64,000 nucleotides of DNA from Desulfocurvus vexinensis DSM 17965 (GTDB lineage Bacteria; Desulfobacterota; Desulfovibrionia; Desulfovibrionales; Desulfovibrionaceae). This document shows, one piece after another, positions 20,348 through 29,127 of this stretch (within the stretch, counting starts at the first letter, position 1; each line of letters opens with the position of its first letter). Made by a program: the position numbers and the translations under genes. The stretch lies in assembly GCF_000519125.1 (NCBI RefSeq), contig NZ_KI912583.1, positions 22,678-86,677 on the forward strand, given 5' to 3'. The notes beneath the pieces were generated by a model, which made no database searches, had not been told where the DNA came from, and saw only the letters and a list, made by a program, of their open reading frames with translations.

Positions 20348-21634
20348 ATGACCGACGAAACGGCCCCCGCCGCAAGCTGCTTCCTGCCGACCTTCCTGGC
20401 CCGCCAGCCCGTGTTCGACGCGCGCGGCAAGGTCTGGGGCTACGAGCTGCTGTTCCGCTGCGGGCCCGAGGCCGACCGGGCCGTCATGGCCGACCAGGAC
20501 CAGGCCACCCTGAGCGTGGCGGCGGACTCCACCTTCGGGCCCGAGGACTTTTTCGGCGGCAACGCCAAGATCCTCATCAACTTCGGGCAGCGCTCCATCC
20601 TCGACGAGGTGCCCTACGCCCTGCCCCCGGCGCAGACGGTGGTCCAGGTGCCCGAGGAGGCACTGCTGGACCACGCGGTGCTTCAGGCCCTGGAAGCCCT
20701 GGTGCACGCCGGATACTCCGTGGCCGTGGACGACTTCTCCGGCCGCAAGGACTGCGCCGCGCACCTGGGCATCGCCAGCCTGCTGATCATCGACGTGCTG
20801 GCCCAGGGGCCCGAGCGCGTCGCGGCCCTGCTGGCCACAGCCCGGGGCATCGACGCCCTGGCCCTGGCCAAGAAGGTGGAGACCATGGAGGCCTACGCCC
20901 AGGCCCGGCACCTGGGGTTTGCGCTGTTCCAGGGCTATTTCTTCAAGCGCCCGGAGCTGGTGGCGGGGCGCAAGCTGACCTCGCACCAGCACTCGCGCTT
21001 CACCCTGCTCAAGGCCGTGGAGGTCAAGGACCCGGACTTCGAGGCCCTGGCCCGGGAAATCCAGACCGACGTGTCCATCAGCTACCGCCTGCTGTTCTAC
21101 CTGAACTCGGCGGCCTTCGCTTTTTCCCAGCCCATCCGCTCCATCCGCCAGGCCATCGTGCTGCTGGGCTGGAAGCAGCTCCAGAGCTGGCTGCGGGTGG
21201 TCATCCTCTCGGACCTCATGCCCCAGGAGAAACACTCCGAGCTGTTCTTCACCGCCGTGCAGCGGGCCAAGTTCCTGGAGCTCATCGCCCGCAGCCACGA
21301 GTTCGCCGAGGCCCAGCCGGACAGCATGTTCCTGCTCGGCCTGTTCTCGCTGCTCGAACCCATGCTCGACACGCCCATGGCCGACATCGTGGGCAACCTG
21401 CCCCTGGACGGCGCCCTCAAGGACGCCCTGCTGGGCCGCCCCTGCTACCATGGCAAATGGCTGGACCTGGTGCTGGCCCACGAGAAAGGCCACTGGGAGC
21501 AGCTCGACACCCTGACCGACGAGCTGGCCCTGAACCGGCTGGTGGTGGCGGTCTCCTATTACAAGTCCGTGCTGTGGGCCAACACCTTCTTCAAGCACGG
21601 CGCGGCCCAGGCCGAGGCCGACACCGGGGCCTAG
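20348..21634 (+). CDS. EAL-HDOD signalling protein (YuxH type)
   Basis: A 428-residue cytoplasmic protein. Residues of about 15-210 form an EAL-like domain (FLARQPVFD, GYELLFR, VAVDDFSG), with ELL in place of EAL and no full set of metal ligands, so it is probably not an active phosphodiesterase. Residues of about 220-400 form an HDOD domain (ISYRLLFYLNSAAF, SIRQAIVLLGWKQLQSW). YuxH-type proteins act as protein-interaction or c-di-GMP-responsive regulators. GAGGAG precedes the chosen ATG. It is monocistronic and followed by a terminator. Confidence 0.88.
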   Translation: MTDETAPAASCFLPTFLARQPVFDARGKVWGYELLFRCGPEADRAVMADQDQATLSVAADSTFGPEDFFGGNAKILINFGQRSILDEVPYALPPAQTVVQVPEEALLDHAVLQALEALVHAGYSVAVDDFSGRKDCAAHLGIASLLIIDVLAQGPERVAALLATARGIDALALAKKVETMEAYAQARHLGFALFQGYFFKRPELVAGRKLTSHQHSRFTLLKAVEVKDPDFEALAREIQTDVSISYRLLFYLNSAAFAFSQPIRSIRQAIVLLGWKQLQSWLRVVILSDLMPQEKHSELFFTAVQRAKFLELIARSHEFAEAQPDSMFLLGLFSLLEPMLDTPMADIVGNLPLDGALKDALLGRPCYHGKWLDLVLAHEKGHWEQLDTLTDELALNRLVVAVSYYKSVLWANTFFKHGAAQAEADTGA

Positions 21635-21656
21635 AACCGCTCGCCGCTCCCTGTGC

Positions 21657-21694
21657 AAACGGGGCCGCCCTCGCCAGCGAGGACGGCCCCGTTT
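21657..21694 (+). terminator. Terminator after EAL-HDOD gene
   Basis: 17-bp stem AAACGGGGCCGCCCTCG / CGAGGACGGCCCCGTTT with one mismatch, followed by GTTTG, 22 bases after the stop. Confidence 0.75.
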
Positions 21695-22260
21695 GTTTGC
21701 AGGCAGGGCAGGCGGCGGGGCCGCACGCCGCGCCCGTCCGGCGCAGGCCCGGCACAGGCCCCGGGCGGCGTTTCCCCAGGCCGCGCCGGGGGCGCCGCGC
21801 AGCAGCGCGAACACTGCGGGCACAAAAAAACCCGCCTCGGGGCGGGGAAGCCGGGCCCCGTTCATGGCGAGGCGGGTCGAAAGGCCTGGTCAGGTCAAAA
21901 AGAAGGGACCCGTCCTGGTTTCCGCATTTTCCGGTGCGTGCGGCCGGGCCTGGAGTCTGTGCTCCGCGGGCCTGCGGCGGGGAGGGGTCCCAGGGGCGCT
22001 CCGGCGCGCCACGTATGGGGGGGGGGGGCTATTTCGGCGTCCCTCCTGCCGGGGTTCCTGATCCTATACCATCGAGGCCGCGCTGGCCTCGTCATGGCCA
22101 TCTTTGTGATTACACGATAGCCATTCCGGGGGCGATGTCAAGTGCCGCCGGGGGCTGCCGGGGGCTGCCGGGGCTGCCGGAGCCGGGGTGCGCGGGGCGG
22201 CTGGCTCGCCGTGGGGAAACCAAAATCCACAGGGATTCAGGAAGGGTGCGCGGCAGGACA
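21695..22260. other. Gene-free interval with G12 homopolymer
   Basis: No coding frame in this stretch has a convincing start, codon bias or family similarity. It contains a run of 12 G (22017-22028), a short tandem array of GGGCTGCCGG units around 22149-22181 and an inverted repeat AACCCGCCTCG / CGAGGCGGGT across 21829-21890. Nothing else was recognised. Confidence 0.5.
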
Positions 22261-22318
22261 CGGAAAAATCCGGGTCGCGCGGTGTGCCCAACAGACACAA
22301 GCGGCCTGGATTTTTCCG
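22261..22318 (-). terminator. Terminator-like hairpin after vanZ-like gene
   Basis: Perfect 11-bp outer arms CGGAAAAATCC / GGATTTTTCCG with additional internal pairing (GTGTG/CACA). It lies 33 bases past the vanZ-like stop, with A/T-rich ends on both strands. Confidence 0.5.
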
Positions 22319-22351
22319 CTGCCGCAGCGGCTCGCCGCCCCGGGGCGGCGG

Positions 22352-22783
22352 CTAGGCGCCGGAGTCAGGCGGACCAGGGCGCAGCCGGGCCCGCAGGGCG
22401 AACCCGGCGCCCCCGCCCAGCAGCAGCCCCAGGGTGTTGCCCAGGGCGTCGTAGAGCTGGCAGCGGCGGTTGGGGATGGCCAGTTGCATGAGCTCCAGGG
22501 CACCCCCCAGCAGCAAGAGCCCCAGCAGCGCCAGCAGCGCCCGCCTGCGGTCGCGCAGGGCCAGGGGCGCCACCAGCCCCAGGGCGGCGAAGGCCGCGAA
22601 ATGCAGCACGTTGTCCAGGGTCACGCGGCCCCACAGCCGCTTGTAGGGCGGCATGAAGTCCGAGAACAGCGACAGGTGGACCAGCAGGGCCACCCCGGCG
22701 GCGAGCAGCGCCAGCCAGCGCCAGGCCCAAAGCCGGGTCCAAAGCCGGGCCCAGGCCCCGGCGGGGAATCGCCCCGGACCCAT
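22352..22783 (-). CDS. VanZ-like membrane protein
   Basis: A 143-residue protein with about four TM helices and the VanZ-family signature: LDNVLHFAAFAALGL, then GALELMQLAIPNRRCQLYDALGNTLGLLLG. VanZ relatives are inner membrane proteins of unclear function, linked to teicoplanin tolerance in enterococci and to phospholipid traffic more widely. It starts three bases after the stop of a 54-residue membrane protein, so the two form one unit. Confidence 0.8.
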   Translation of the reverse strand: MGPGRFPAGAWARLWTRLWAWRWLALLAAGVALLVHLSLFSDFMPPYKRLWGRVTLDNVLHFAAFAALGLVAPLALRDRRRALLALLGLLLLGGALELMQLAIPNRRCQLYDALGNTLGLLLGGGAGFALRARLRPGPPDSGA

Positions 22784-22786
22784 GGG

Positions 22787-22951
22787 CTATTTCTTCCGCC
22801 GGCGCGCGATGGCGTAGCGCGTGGCCCCGGCCAGGATGCCGCAGGCCACGCCCAGGAAAAACGCCCGCACGGGCTCCATGCCCAGGACGTAGGTGGCCAT
22901 GATGCCCAGCGCCCCGCCGATGAGGACGCCCCTGAAGACGGCTTCTTGCAT
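22787..22951 (-). CDS. 54-residue membrane protein
   Basis: A small frame MQEAVFRGVLIGGALG... ending ARRRKK. It has two likely TM helices (about 7-25 and 30-46) and a basic tail, giving a hairpin with positive-inside ends. Its ATG has GGGAGCGATC upstream. It is placed directly before the VanZ-like gene with a three-base gap, which supports it being real. No family was recognised. Confidence 0.6.
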   Translation of the reverse strand: MQEAVFRGVLIGGALGIMATYVLGMEPVRAFFLGVACGILAGATRYAIARRRKK

Positions 22952-23055
22952 GATCGCTCCCGGCGCCGGGCGCCGTATGGTTGTGCTGTTGCTGGCCCGC
23001 AGACCCTAGCAGGTCGGGGCCCGGGAGGGAAGGGGCGCCGGGGGCCCCGGCGGGC

Positions 23056-24099
23056 TCAGGCCCCGCCCTGGCCCACGGCGCGCCGGGCGCGCTCCGGGCG
23101 GGCGGCCTTGCGCGCGAAGAGGTCCTCGTCGGCGCATTTGAGCAACGCAGCCGGGGACGTGGCCCGAGGGTCGGCGCTGCTGGCCACCCCGGCGCTGAAG
23201 CGCACCAGGCGGTCGATGTCCGGCACCGGGGCGTAGCGGAAGAACTGCTCCACGCGGTCCATGAAGGCCCGGGCCTGGTCGGCCTCGGTGCTGGGCAGGA
23301 TGACCACGAACTCGTCGCCCGCGTAGCGCGCGCAGGAATCGACCTTGCGGGCCAGCTTCTGCAGCCGGGTGGCGAAGAAGGCCAGCATGGCGTCGCCCGC
23401 GTCGTGGCCCAGGGTGTCGTTGACGCCCTTGAAGTCGTCCATGTCGATGAAGGCCACGGAGAGCACCGCGCCGTAGCGCTGGGCGCGCAGGAACTCGGCG
23501 TGCAGGCGCTCCTCCATGGCCCGGCGGTTGAGCAGGCCCGTGAGCGGGTCGCACAGGGCCAGCCGGGCCAGCTTCTCATGGGCCGTGACGTTGGACAGGC
23601 ACAGCGAGACCTTCACCGCCAGCTGGGCCAGCAGGGTGGCGTCCATGTCGGGCCGGAAGCGCGCGGGGGAGGTGTCGGCCTGGTTCAGGGTGCCCACCAG
23701 CCGCCCGTCCAGGGTCAGCGGGGCCACGGCCAGGGAGCGCAGCCCGCCGGGCGCGGGCCGGGGCAGCAGCGGCGCGAAGCGCTCCAGGTCGCGGTTGTCC
23801 AGCACGGGCAGGCCCCGGGGCGGCAGCAGCGGCAGCACCGCCCCGCGCTCGGCCAGGACCATGGGGCAGCACCCGGGGGCGGCGTCCATGCCGTCCAGCA
23901 GTCGCGCCAGTTCGCCGTCGGCAAACAGCGTGATCCAGACGTGGGGGATATCGAACTTGTCGCGGATCAGGCAGACCAGACGCGCGAAGAGATCCTCGAA
24001 GCGCAGGATCGTCAGTATCTCGCTTTCGACCTCGAAGAACTTGGCGCGAATGGCTTCGTTGCGCCGCAGGACTTCGAGGATCCTGGCCTTGTCGTGCAT
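23056..24099 (-). CDS. GAF/DUF484-GGDEF diguanylate cyclase
   Basis: A 347-residue soluble protein. Residues of about 1-170 look like a DUF484/GAF sensor domain preceded by a helix. Residues of about 175-335 are a GGDEF domain with LCDPLTGLLNRRAME, DMDDFKGVNDTLGH and the active site RYAGDEFVVILP. The signature is AGDEF, a variant found in active cyclases. An inhibitory I-site RKVD lies five residues before it, so product inhibition by c-di-GMP is expected. It is a single gene. Confidence 0.88.
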   Translation of the reverse strand: MHDKARILEVLRRNEAIRAKFFEVESEILTILRFEDLFARLVCLIRDKFDIPHVWITLFADGELARLLDGMDAAPGCCPMVLAERGAVLPLLPPRGLPVLDNRDLERFAPLLPRPAPGGLRSLAVAPLTLDGRLVGTLNQADTSPARFRPDMDATLLAQLAVKVSLCLSNVTAHEKLARLALCDPLTGLLNRRAMEERLHAEFLRAQRYGAVLSVAFIDMDDFKGVNDTLGHDAGDAMLAFFATRLQKLARKVDSCARYAGDEFVVILPSTEADQARAFMDRVEQFFRYAPVPDIDRLVRFSAGVASSADPRATSPAALLKCADEDLFARKAARPERARRAVGQGGA

Positions 24100-24248
24100 C
24101 GCTCTTCCCGGGCCCGGGCAGAGCCCGGCCCCCCCTCTCGTCCACCGGGTTCTAGAGATTTTCTGGATTCTCGCTCATGTCCACAAAAAAGGCAAGGCGG
24201 CATGGTCGCCCATGCCGCCCCGGGTGCAGATTGCCGGAAAAGCCCGGC

Positions 24249-25895
24249 CTAGCAGCCTTTTTCCAGGTCGCGCTGGCGGATCTCGGCGCGCTTGATCTTG
24301 CCCGAGATGGTCTTGGGCAGCTCGGCCACGAACTCGATGATCCGCGGGTACTTGTAGGGCGCGGTGACCTTCTTCACGTGGTCCTGCAACTCGCGGCGCA
24401 GCTCGTCCGTGCCCGACAGGCCCGGGGCCAGCACCACCGTGGCCTTGACCGCCTGGCCGCGCACCTCGTCGGGCACGCCGGTGACGGCGGCCTCCACCAC
24501 GGCAGGGTGCGACACCAGGGCGCTTTCCACCTCGAAGGGCCCGATGCGGTAGCCCGAGCTCTTGATCAGGTCGTCCACCCGGCCCAGGAACCAGTAGTAG
24601 CCGTCCTCGTCGCGCCAGGCCTTGTCGCCGGTGTGGTACACGCCGCCCGCCATGGCCTGGGCGGTCTTCTCGGCCTCGTCCACGTATTCGTGGAACAGGC
24701 CCGTGACCGGCGCGCCGTTCAGGCGGATGCAGATTTCGCCCTCCTCGCCAGGGCCGCAGGGCCGCCCGTCGGCGTCCAGCAGCACCACGTCCCAGCCGGG
24801 GGTGGGCTTGCCGATGGACCCGGGCTTGGGCTCCATGAAGGGGAAGGTGGCGATCTGCAAGGTGGTCTCGGTCTGGCCGTAGCCCTCGTAGATGGGCAGC
24901 CCGGTCAGGCGCTTCCAGTCCTCGAACACGCTGGTGTTGAGCAGTTCGCCCGCCGTGGTGCAGTGGCGCAGGCGCGAGAGGTCGAACTTCGAGAGGTCCT
25001 CGCGCACCAGGAAGCGGTAGACCGTGGGCGGGGCGCAGAAGGTGGTCACGCCCTCGCGGGCCACGACGCCCAAGAGCTCGCCGGGGTGGAACTTGCCCCG
25101 GAAGTCGTAGACGAACACCGTGGCCCCGGCCATCCACTGGCCGTACATCTTGCCCCACACGGCCTTGCCCCAGCCCGTGTCGGCCACGGTCAGGTGCAGG
25201 TCGCCGGGGCGCAGGTCGTGCCAATGGGCGCCGGTGACGTAATGCCCCAGGGGGTAGGTGTGGGCGTGCAGGACCATTTTGGGCTGGCCCGTGGTGCCCG
25301 AGGAGAAGAAGATCAAGAGCGGGTCGGCGCCCCCGGCGGCGTCGGCGGGCCGGGGGAAGGCCGGGGCCGCCCCGGCGCAGATGTGCTCGTAGTGGGCCCA
25401 GCCCTCGGGCAGCATGCCCGGGCCGCACTGGACCAGGGTGCGCAGGCCCGGGCAGTGGGCCCGCGCGGCGTCCACGGCGGGGGCCACCGAGTCCTCGGCG
25501 ATGGCGCCGACGATGTTCCCGGCCTGCACGCGGTAGACGATGTCCTTGACCGTGAGCAGGTTGGGCGAGGGCACGGCCACGGCGCCCAGGCGGTGCAGGG
25601 CCAGCATGGCCACCCAGAACTCGATGCGCCGGTAGAGGATGAGCATCAGCCGGTCGCCCTTGGCCACGCCGCGCGCAGCCAGGGCGCCCGCCAGCCGGGC
25701 CGAGGCCTCGGCCAGCCAGCCGAAGGTGTACTCGCGGCGGTAGCCGTCGGGGCCGACGTGGACGATGGCCTTGCGCCCGGGCTCGCGGGCCGCCACCTCG
25801 TCCAGGAAGTCGTAGACGAAGTTGTATTTCTCGGGGATGTCCAGGGCGAACTGTTCGAGGAACTGCTCGTAGCTCGCGGGGGTGATTTTCTGCAT
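24249..25895 (-). CDS. Acyl-CoA ligase, benzoate/medium-chain type
   Basis: A 548-residue AMP-forming ligase. It has the phosphate-binding loop FFSSGTTGQPKM, the adenine motif YEGYGQTETT, YHTGDKAWRDEDGYYWFLGR, and the catalytic Lys near the end in KTISGKIKR. The N-terminal layout (YNFVYDFLDEVAAREPGRKAIVH) resembles medium-chain acyl-CoA and benzoate-CoA ligases. It converts a carboxylic acid, ATP and CoA to the acyl-CoA. The cupin-XRE regulator gene lies 87 bases upstream on the same strand. The substrate is not deducible. Confidence 0.9.
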   Translation of the reverse strand: MQKITPASYEQFLEQFALDIPEKYNFVYDFLDEVAAREPGRKAIVHVGPDGYRREYTFGWLAEASARLAGALAARGVAKGDRLMLILYRRIEFWVAMLALHRLGAVAVPSPNLLTVKDIVYRVQAGNIVGAIAEDSVAPAVDAARAHCPGLRTLVQCGPGMLPEGWAHYEHICAGAAPAFPRPADAAGGADPLLIFFSSGTTGQPKMVLHAHTYPLGHYVTGAHWHDLRPGDLHLTVADTGWGKAVWGKMYGQWMAGATVFVYDFRGKFHPGELLGVVAREGVTTFCAPPTVYRFLVREDLSKFDLSRLRHCTTAGELLNTSVFEDWKRLTGLPIYEGYGQTETTLQIATFPFMEPKPGSIGKPTPGWDVVLLDADGRPCGPGEEGEICIRLNGAPVTGLFHEYVDEAEKTAQAMAGGVYHTGDKAWRDEDGYYWFLGRVDDLIKSSGYRIGPFEVESALVSHPAVVEAAVTGVPDEVRGQAVKATVVLAPGLSGTDELRRELQDHVKKVTAPYKYPRIIEFVAELPKTISGKIKRAEIRQRDLEKGC

Positions 25896-25982
25896 GGTCT
25901 GCCTCGTTCGGTCTGCGTGTTCTCGTTGGGGGACGCTGGGTCGTGCCCATGGCGGGCGTCCGGTGGGGCTGGTGCCGGACGC

Positions 25983-26534
25983 CTAGAGAATCACGTCGAT
26001 GAACAGGGCGTCGGCGCCATCCAGGGCGCGCAGGCCGTGCGGGGTCTCGGAGTTGAAATACAGGCTGTCGCCGGGCTCAAGCACCTCGGGCCGCCCGTCC
26101 AGGGTGATCTCCAGACGGCCTTCGAGCATGTGGATGAACTCCTGCCCGGCGTGGCTGGCGGTGTGCACCTCTTCGGGCGCCTTGGGCGGCACGCGGATGA
26201 GGAAGGGCTCCATGCGCCGCCCGGTGAAGCGGTAGGCCAGGCTCTTGTAGTCGTAGTCCTTGCGGCGCTCCACGGCCAGGCCCTCGCCCTTGCGCACCAG
26301 GGAATACTGGCGCAGGTGGGCCTCGCCGCCGGAAACCAGCACGGTCAGGTCCACGCCGCACTGCTGGGCCACGGTGAACAGGTAGCTGACGGGAATCTCC
26401 ACGTCGCCGGACTCGTAGGCCGCGACCTTCTCGGGCTCCACGCCCAGGCGCTCGGCCATCCGCCCCACCGAGAGCCCGAGGGCGTCGCGCAGCCCGGCCA
26501 GCCGGGGCGCTATCTCCTTGTAGGCCTTTTCCAT
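25983..26534 (-). CDS. XRE-cupin transcription regulator, copy 2
   Basis: A 183-residue protein with an N-terminal XRE helix-turn-helix (LRDALGLSVGRMAERLGVEPEKVAAYESG) and a C-terminal cupin_2 sensor (GQEFIHMLEGRLEITLDG, DSLYFNSETPHGLRA). Such regulators often control nearby amino acid, amine or acyl-CoA metabolism genes. The start MEKAYKEI is preferred because of GGAGGAGAGG just upstream; the longer frame runs into the preceding terminator. It lies directly before the benzoate/medium-chain type acyl-CoA ligase. Paralogue of the protein at 28407-28973. Confidence 0.9.
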   Translation of the reverse strand: MEKAYKEIAPRLAGLRDALGLSVGRMAERLGVEPEKVAAYESGDVEIPVSYLFTVAQQCGVDLTVLVSGGEAHLRQYSLVRKGEGLAVERRKDYDYKSLAYRFTGRRMEPFLIRVPPKAPEEVHTASHAGQEFIHMLEGRLEITLDGRPEVLEPGDSLYFNSETPHGLRALDGADALFIDVIL

Positions 26535-26655
26535 CACCTCTCCTCCTGGCTTGAACCGGGCGGGGAACTCGCCCGCCCGGCCCGTTGCGCGCTTGGCTGG
26601 CTGCAAAAAACCCTTTGTCCCGGGCTGTTCAGAAATGACGCGCTGCCGGGCGCGC

Positions 26656-26707
26656 AAAAAATCCAAGACCCGCGCGCATCACGACAGACGCGCGGGCCTG
26701 GATTTTT
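26656..26707 (-). terminator. Terminator after AMP-binding ligase
   Basis: Arms AAAAATCCAAGACCCGCGCG / CGCGCGGGCCTGGATTTTT with a 12-base loop; it ends in a T run on either strand. It separates the two regulator-ligase modules. Confidence 0.8.
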
Positions 26708-26744
26708 CGAGCAACGCCGCAGACCATCATTTTGGGACGCCCTG

Positions 26745-28394
26745 TCAGGCCTCGGGCCACAGCCCGGCGGCCATCTCGCGCAGCTTGTACTTCTGGATCT
26801 TGCCGCTGGCGGTCATGGGGTAGCCGTCCACGAAGGTCACGTAGCGCGGGATCTTGTGGAAGGCGATCTTGCCCCGGCAGTAGTCCTGCACGTCCTCGGG
26901 GGTCAGGTTCGCGCCCTCCTTGAGGATCACGAAGGCCCCGACCTCCTCGCCGTACTTGCGGCTGGGCACCCCGGCCACCTGCACGTCCTTGACGCCCTCC
27001 AGGTGGTAGAGGAACTCCTCGATCTCGCGGGGGTAGATGTTCTCGCCGCCGCGGATGATCATGTCCTTCAGCCGCCCGGTGATGGACACGTAGCCGTCCT
27101 CGTCCATGACGCCCAGGTCGCCCGAATGCAGCCAGCCGTCGGCGTCGATGGCCTGGGCCGTGGCCTGGGGGTTGTTGTAGTAGCCCTTCATCACCAGATA
27201 GCCCCGGCAGCAGACCTCGCCCTGGGTGCCGCGCGGGCTCTCCTCGTTGGTCTCGGGGTCGCGGATGACCACCTCCACGGCGGGCATGGCCCGGCCCACG
27301 GAGGCCGTGCGGCGGGTGATGTCGTCGTCCATGCGCGTCTGGGTCATCACCGGGCTGGACTCGGTGAGCCCGTAGCAGATGGTGATGTCCTCCATGTACA
27401 TCTTCTCCATGACCTGGCGCATGACGGCCACCGGGCACGGCGACCCGGCCATGATGCCCGTGCGCAGGCTGGAGAAGTCGAAGCGCTCGAACAGGTCGTG
27501 CTGGAGGATGGCGATGAACATGGTCGGCACGCCGTACAGCGCCGTGCAGCGCTCGCGCTCCACGCTCTGCATGACCAGCACGGGGTCGAACTTCTCCAGG
27601 ATGACCATGGCCGTGCCGTGGGTCACGCAGGCCAGCACGCCCAGCACGCAGCCGAAGCAGTGGAACAGCGGCACCGGCAGGCACAGCCGGTCGCGCTCGG
27701 TGAAGCCCTGGTTCTCGCCGATCCAGAAGCCGTTGTTGCCGATGGACTTGTGGGTCAGCATCACGCCCTTGGGGAAGCCGGTGGTGCCCGAGGTGTACTG
27801 CATGTTGACCACGTCGTCGGGGTGCAGGCTGGCCTGGCGCGCGGCGTAGTCGGCGTCGGCAACGGTCCTGCCCAGGGCCAGGATCTCGGGCACGGAGTAC
27901 ATGCCCCGGTGCTTCTGCGGGCCCAGGAAGGCCACCCGGCGCAGGTGCGGGAAGTGCTCGCTCTCCAGCTCGCCGCGCGGCTGGGTCTTCAGCTCGGGCA
28001 CCAGGTCATAGAGGGTCAGCACGTAGTCGGTGTCGTAGAACCCGTCCATGACGAAGAGGTTCTCGCACTCGGACTGGCGCAGCAGGTATTCCAACTCGTG
28101 GCTCTTGTAGCTGGTGTTCACGGTGAGCAGCACGGCGCCGATCTTGGCCGTGGCGAATTGCAGGGCCACCCAGTAGGGCACGTTGGTGGACCACACGGCG
28201 ACCTTCTCGCCGCGCGCCACGCCCAGGGCCATGAGGCCCTTGGCGAAGCGGTCCACCAGGTCGCCGAACTCGCTCCAGGTGAGGCGGAAATCGCGGTCCA
28301 CGTAGATCACCGCGTCGCGGTGCGGCCATCTGGCCACGGTCTCGTCGAGAATCTGGCCCAGGGTCACGTCGAGCACTGCGGGTCTGTCGGTCAC
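26745..28394 (-). CDS. AMP-binding acyl-CoA ligase, FadD-like
   Basis: A 549-residue ligase with P-loop MQYTSGTTGFPKGVMLTH, adenine motif ICYGLTESSP, the hinge region GWLHSGDLGVMDEDGYVSITGRLKDMIIRGGENIYP and catalytic Lys in MTASGKIQKYKLRE. This matches medium/long-chain fatty acyl-CoA ligases (FadD or AcsF-like). It starts with GTG 12 bases after the upstream cupin-XRE gene, so the two are co-transcribed. It probably activates a fatty or aryl acid; the exact chain length is unknown. Confidence 0.9.
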   Translation of the reverse strand: MTDRPAVLDVTLGQILDETVARWPHRDAVIYVDRDFRLTWSEFGDLVDRFAKGLMALGVARGEKVAVWSTNVPYWVALQFATAKIGAVLLTVNTSYKSHELEYLLRQSECENLFVMDGFYDTDYVLTLYDLVPELKTQPRGELESEHFPHLRRVAFLGPQKHRGMYSVPEILALGRTVADADYAARQASLHPDDVVNMQYTSGTTGFPKGVMLTHKSIGNNGFWIGENQGFTERDRLCLPVPLFHCFGCVLGVLACVTHGTAMVILEKFDPVLVMQSVERERCTALYGVPTMFIAILQHDLFERFDFSSLRTGIMAGSPCPVAVMRQVMEKMYMEDITICYGLTESSPVMTQTRMDDDITRRTASVGRAMPAVEVVIRDPETNEESPRGTQGEVCCRGYLVMKGYYNNPQATAQAIDADGWLHSGDLGVMDEDGYVSITGRLKDMIIRGGENIYPREIEEFLYHLEGVKDVQVAGVPSRKYGEEVGAFVILKEGANLTPEDVQDYCRGKIAFHKIPRYVTFVDGYPMTASGKIQKYKLREMAAGLWPEA

Positions 28395-28406
28395 TTCGGC
28401 CTCCCG

Positions 28407-28973
28407 CTAGAACGGAACGTGGATCACTGCATAGATTTCGGCGGCCTGGCCGCCCCCGGCACCCACGTGGTGGGGCACCACGGAGTTGTAGTACATGCTG
28501 TCGCCAGCGGCCAGGGTGTGCACCTCCTGGCCGTAGCGCAGCACGACCTGCCCGGAGACCACGACGATGAACTCCTCGCCCTCGTGGGACGACAGGGCGG
28601 GCTCGCAGGCCTCGGGCTCCAGGCGGATGAAGAAGGGCTCCATGTGCCGGTCGGCCTTGCCCCGGCCCAGGTGGTGGTAGGTCATGGCCAGGCACTTGCC
28701 GCCGCTGGCCTGCACGGCGCGGTCGGGGGTGCGCTCGGTGGCGCGGGTGATGCAGGGGTCGTCGGACAGCTCGTCGTCGGTGAAGGTGCCAAGGCGTGTG
28801 CCCAGGGCCCGGGCCAGCTTGACCAGCGGCCCCAGCGCCGGGGACGCCCCGTCGTCCTCCATGGACCGGATGAAGCCGGGGTCGAGGGCCGTCTTCGCGG
28901 CCAACTGCTCGACGGTCAAATTCTTGCGCTCGCGCCACATCTTGATGCGCGCGCCGATCCTGCCGCGTTCCAT
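28407..28973 (-). CDS. XRE-cupin transcription regulator, copy 1
   Basis: A 188-residue regulator: XRE helix-turn-helix at about 8-62 (IGARIKMWRERKNLTVEQLAAKTALDPGFIRSMED split by the turn) and cupin_2 domain at about 110-185 (GEEFIVVVSGQVVLRYG, AGDSMYYNSVVPHHV). It is encoded immediately upstream of the FadD-like ligase and likely controls it. The organisation duplicates the second regulator-ligase module downstream. The 154-base gap upstream holds no gene. Confidence 0.9.
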   Translation of the reverse strand: MERGRIGARIKMWRERKNLTVEQLAAKTALDPGFIRSMEDDGASPALGPLVKLARALGTRLGTFTDDELSDDPCITRATERTPDRAVQASGGKCLAMTYHHLGRGKADRHMEPFFIRLEPEACEPALSSHEGEEFIVVVSGQVVLRYGQEVHTLAAGDSMYYNSVVPHHVGAGGGQAAEIYAVIHVPF

Positions 28974-29127
28974 GGGCTACCTCCGCTGGCACTGTCTGGT
29001 TGTCGGAAAGGGTTGCGCGGACGGCGGCCCGTGCGAAGCACGCCCCCGCGGCGCGACACCTTACGGCACTTTCCTGCGCGAGGCAACCGGCGGAACCCCC
29101 CGGTTTCCCAGGCGATTCCCGGGGCGC

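Noticed and set aside
22064-22300. Possible small minus-strand gene of 78 codons
   Set aside because: Pro/Ala-rich, no ribosome site, overlaps the terminator-like hairpin, and codon use is not host-like.
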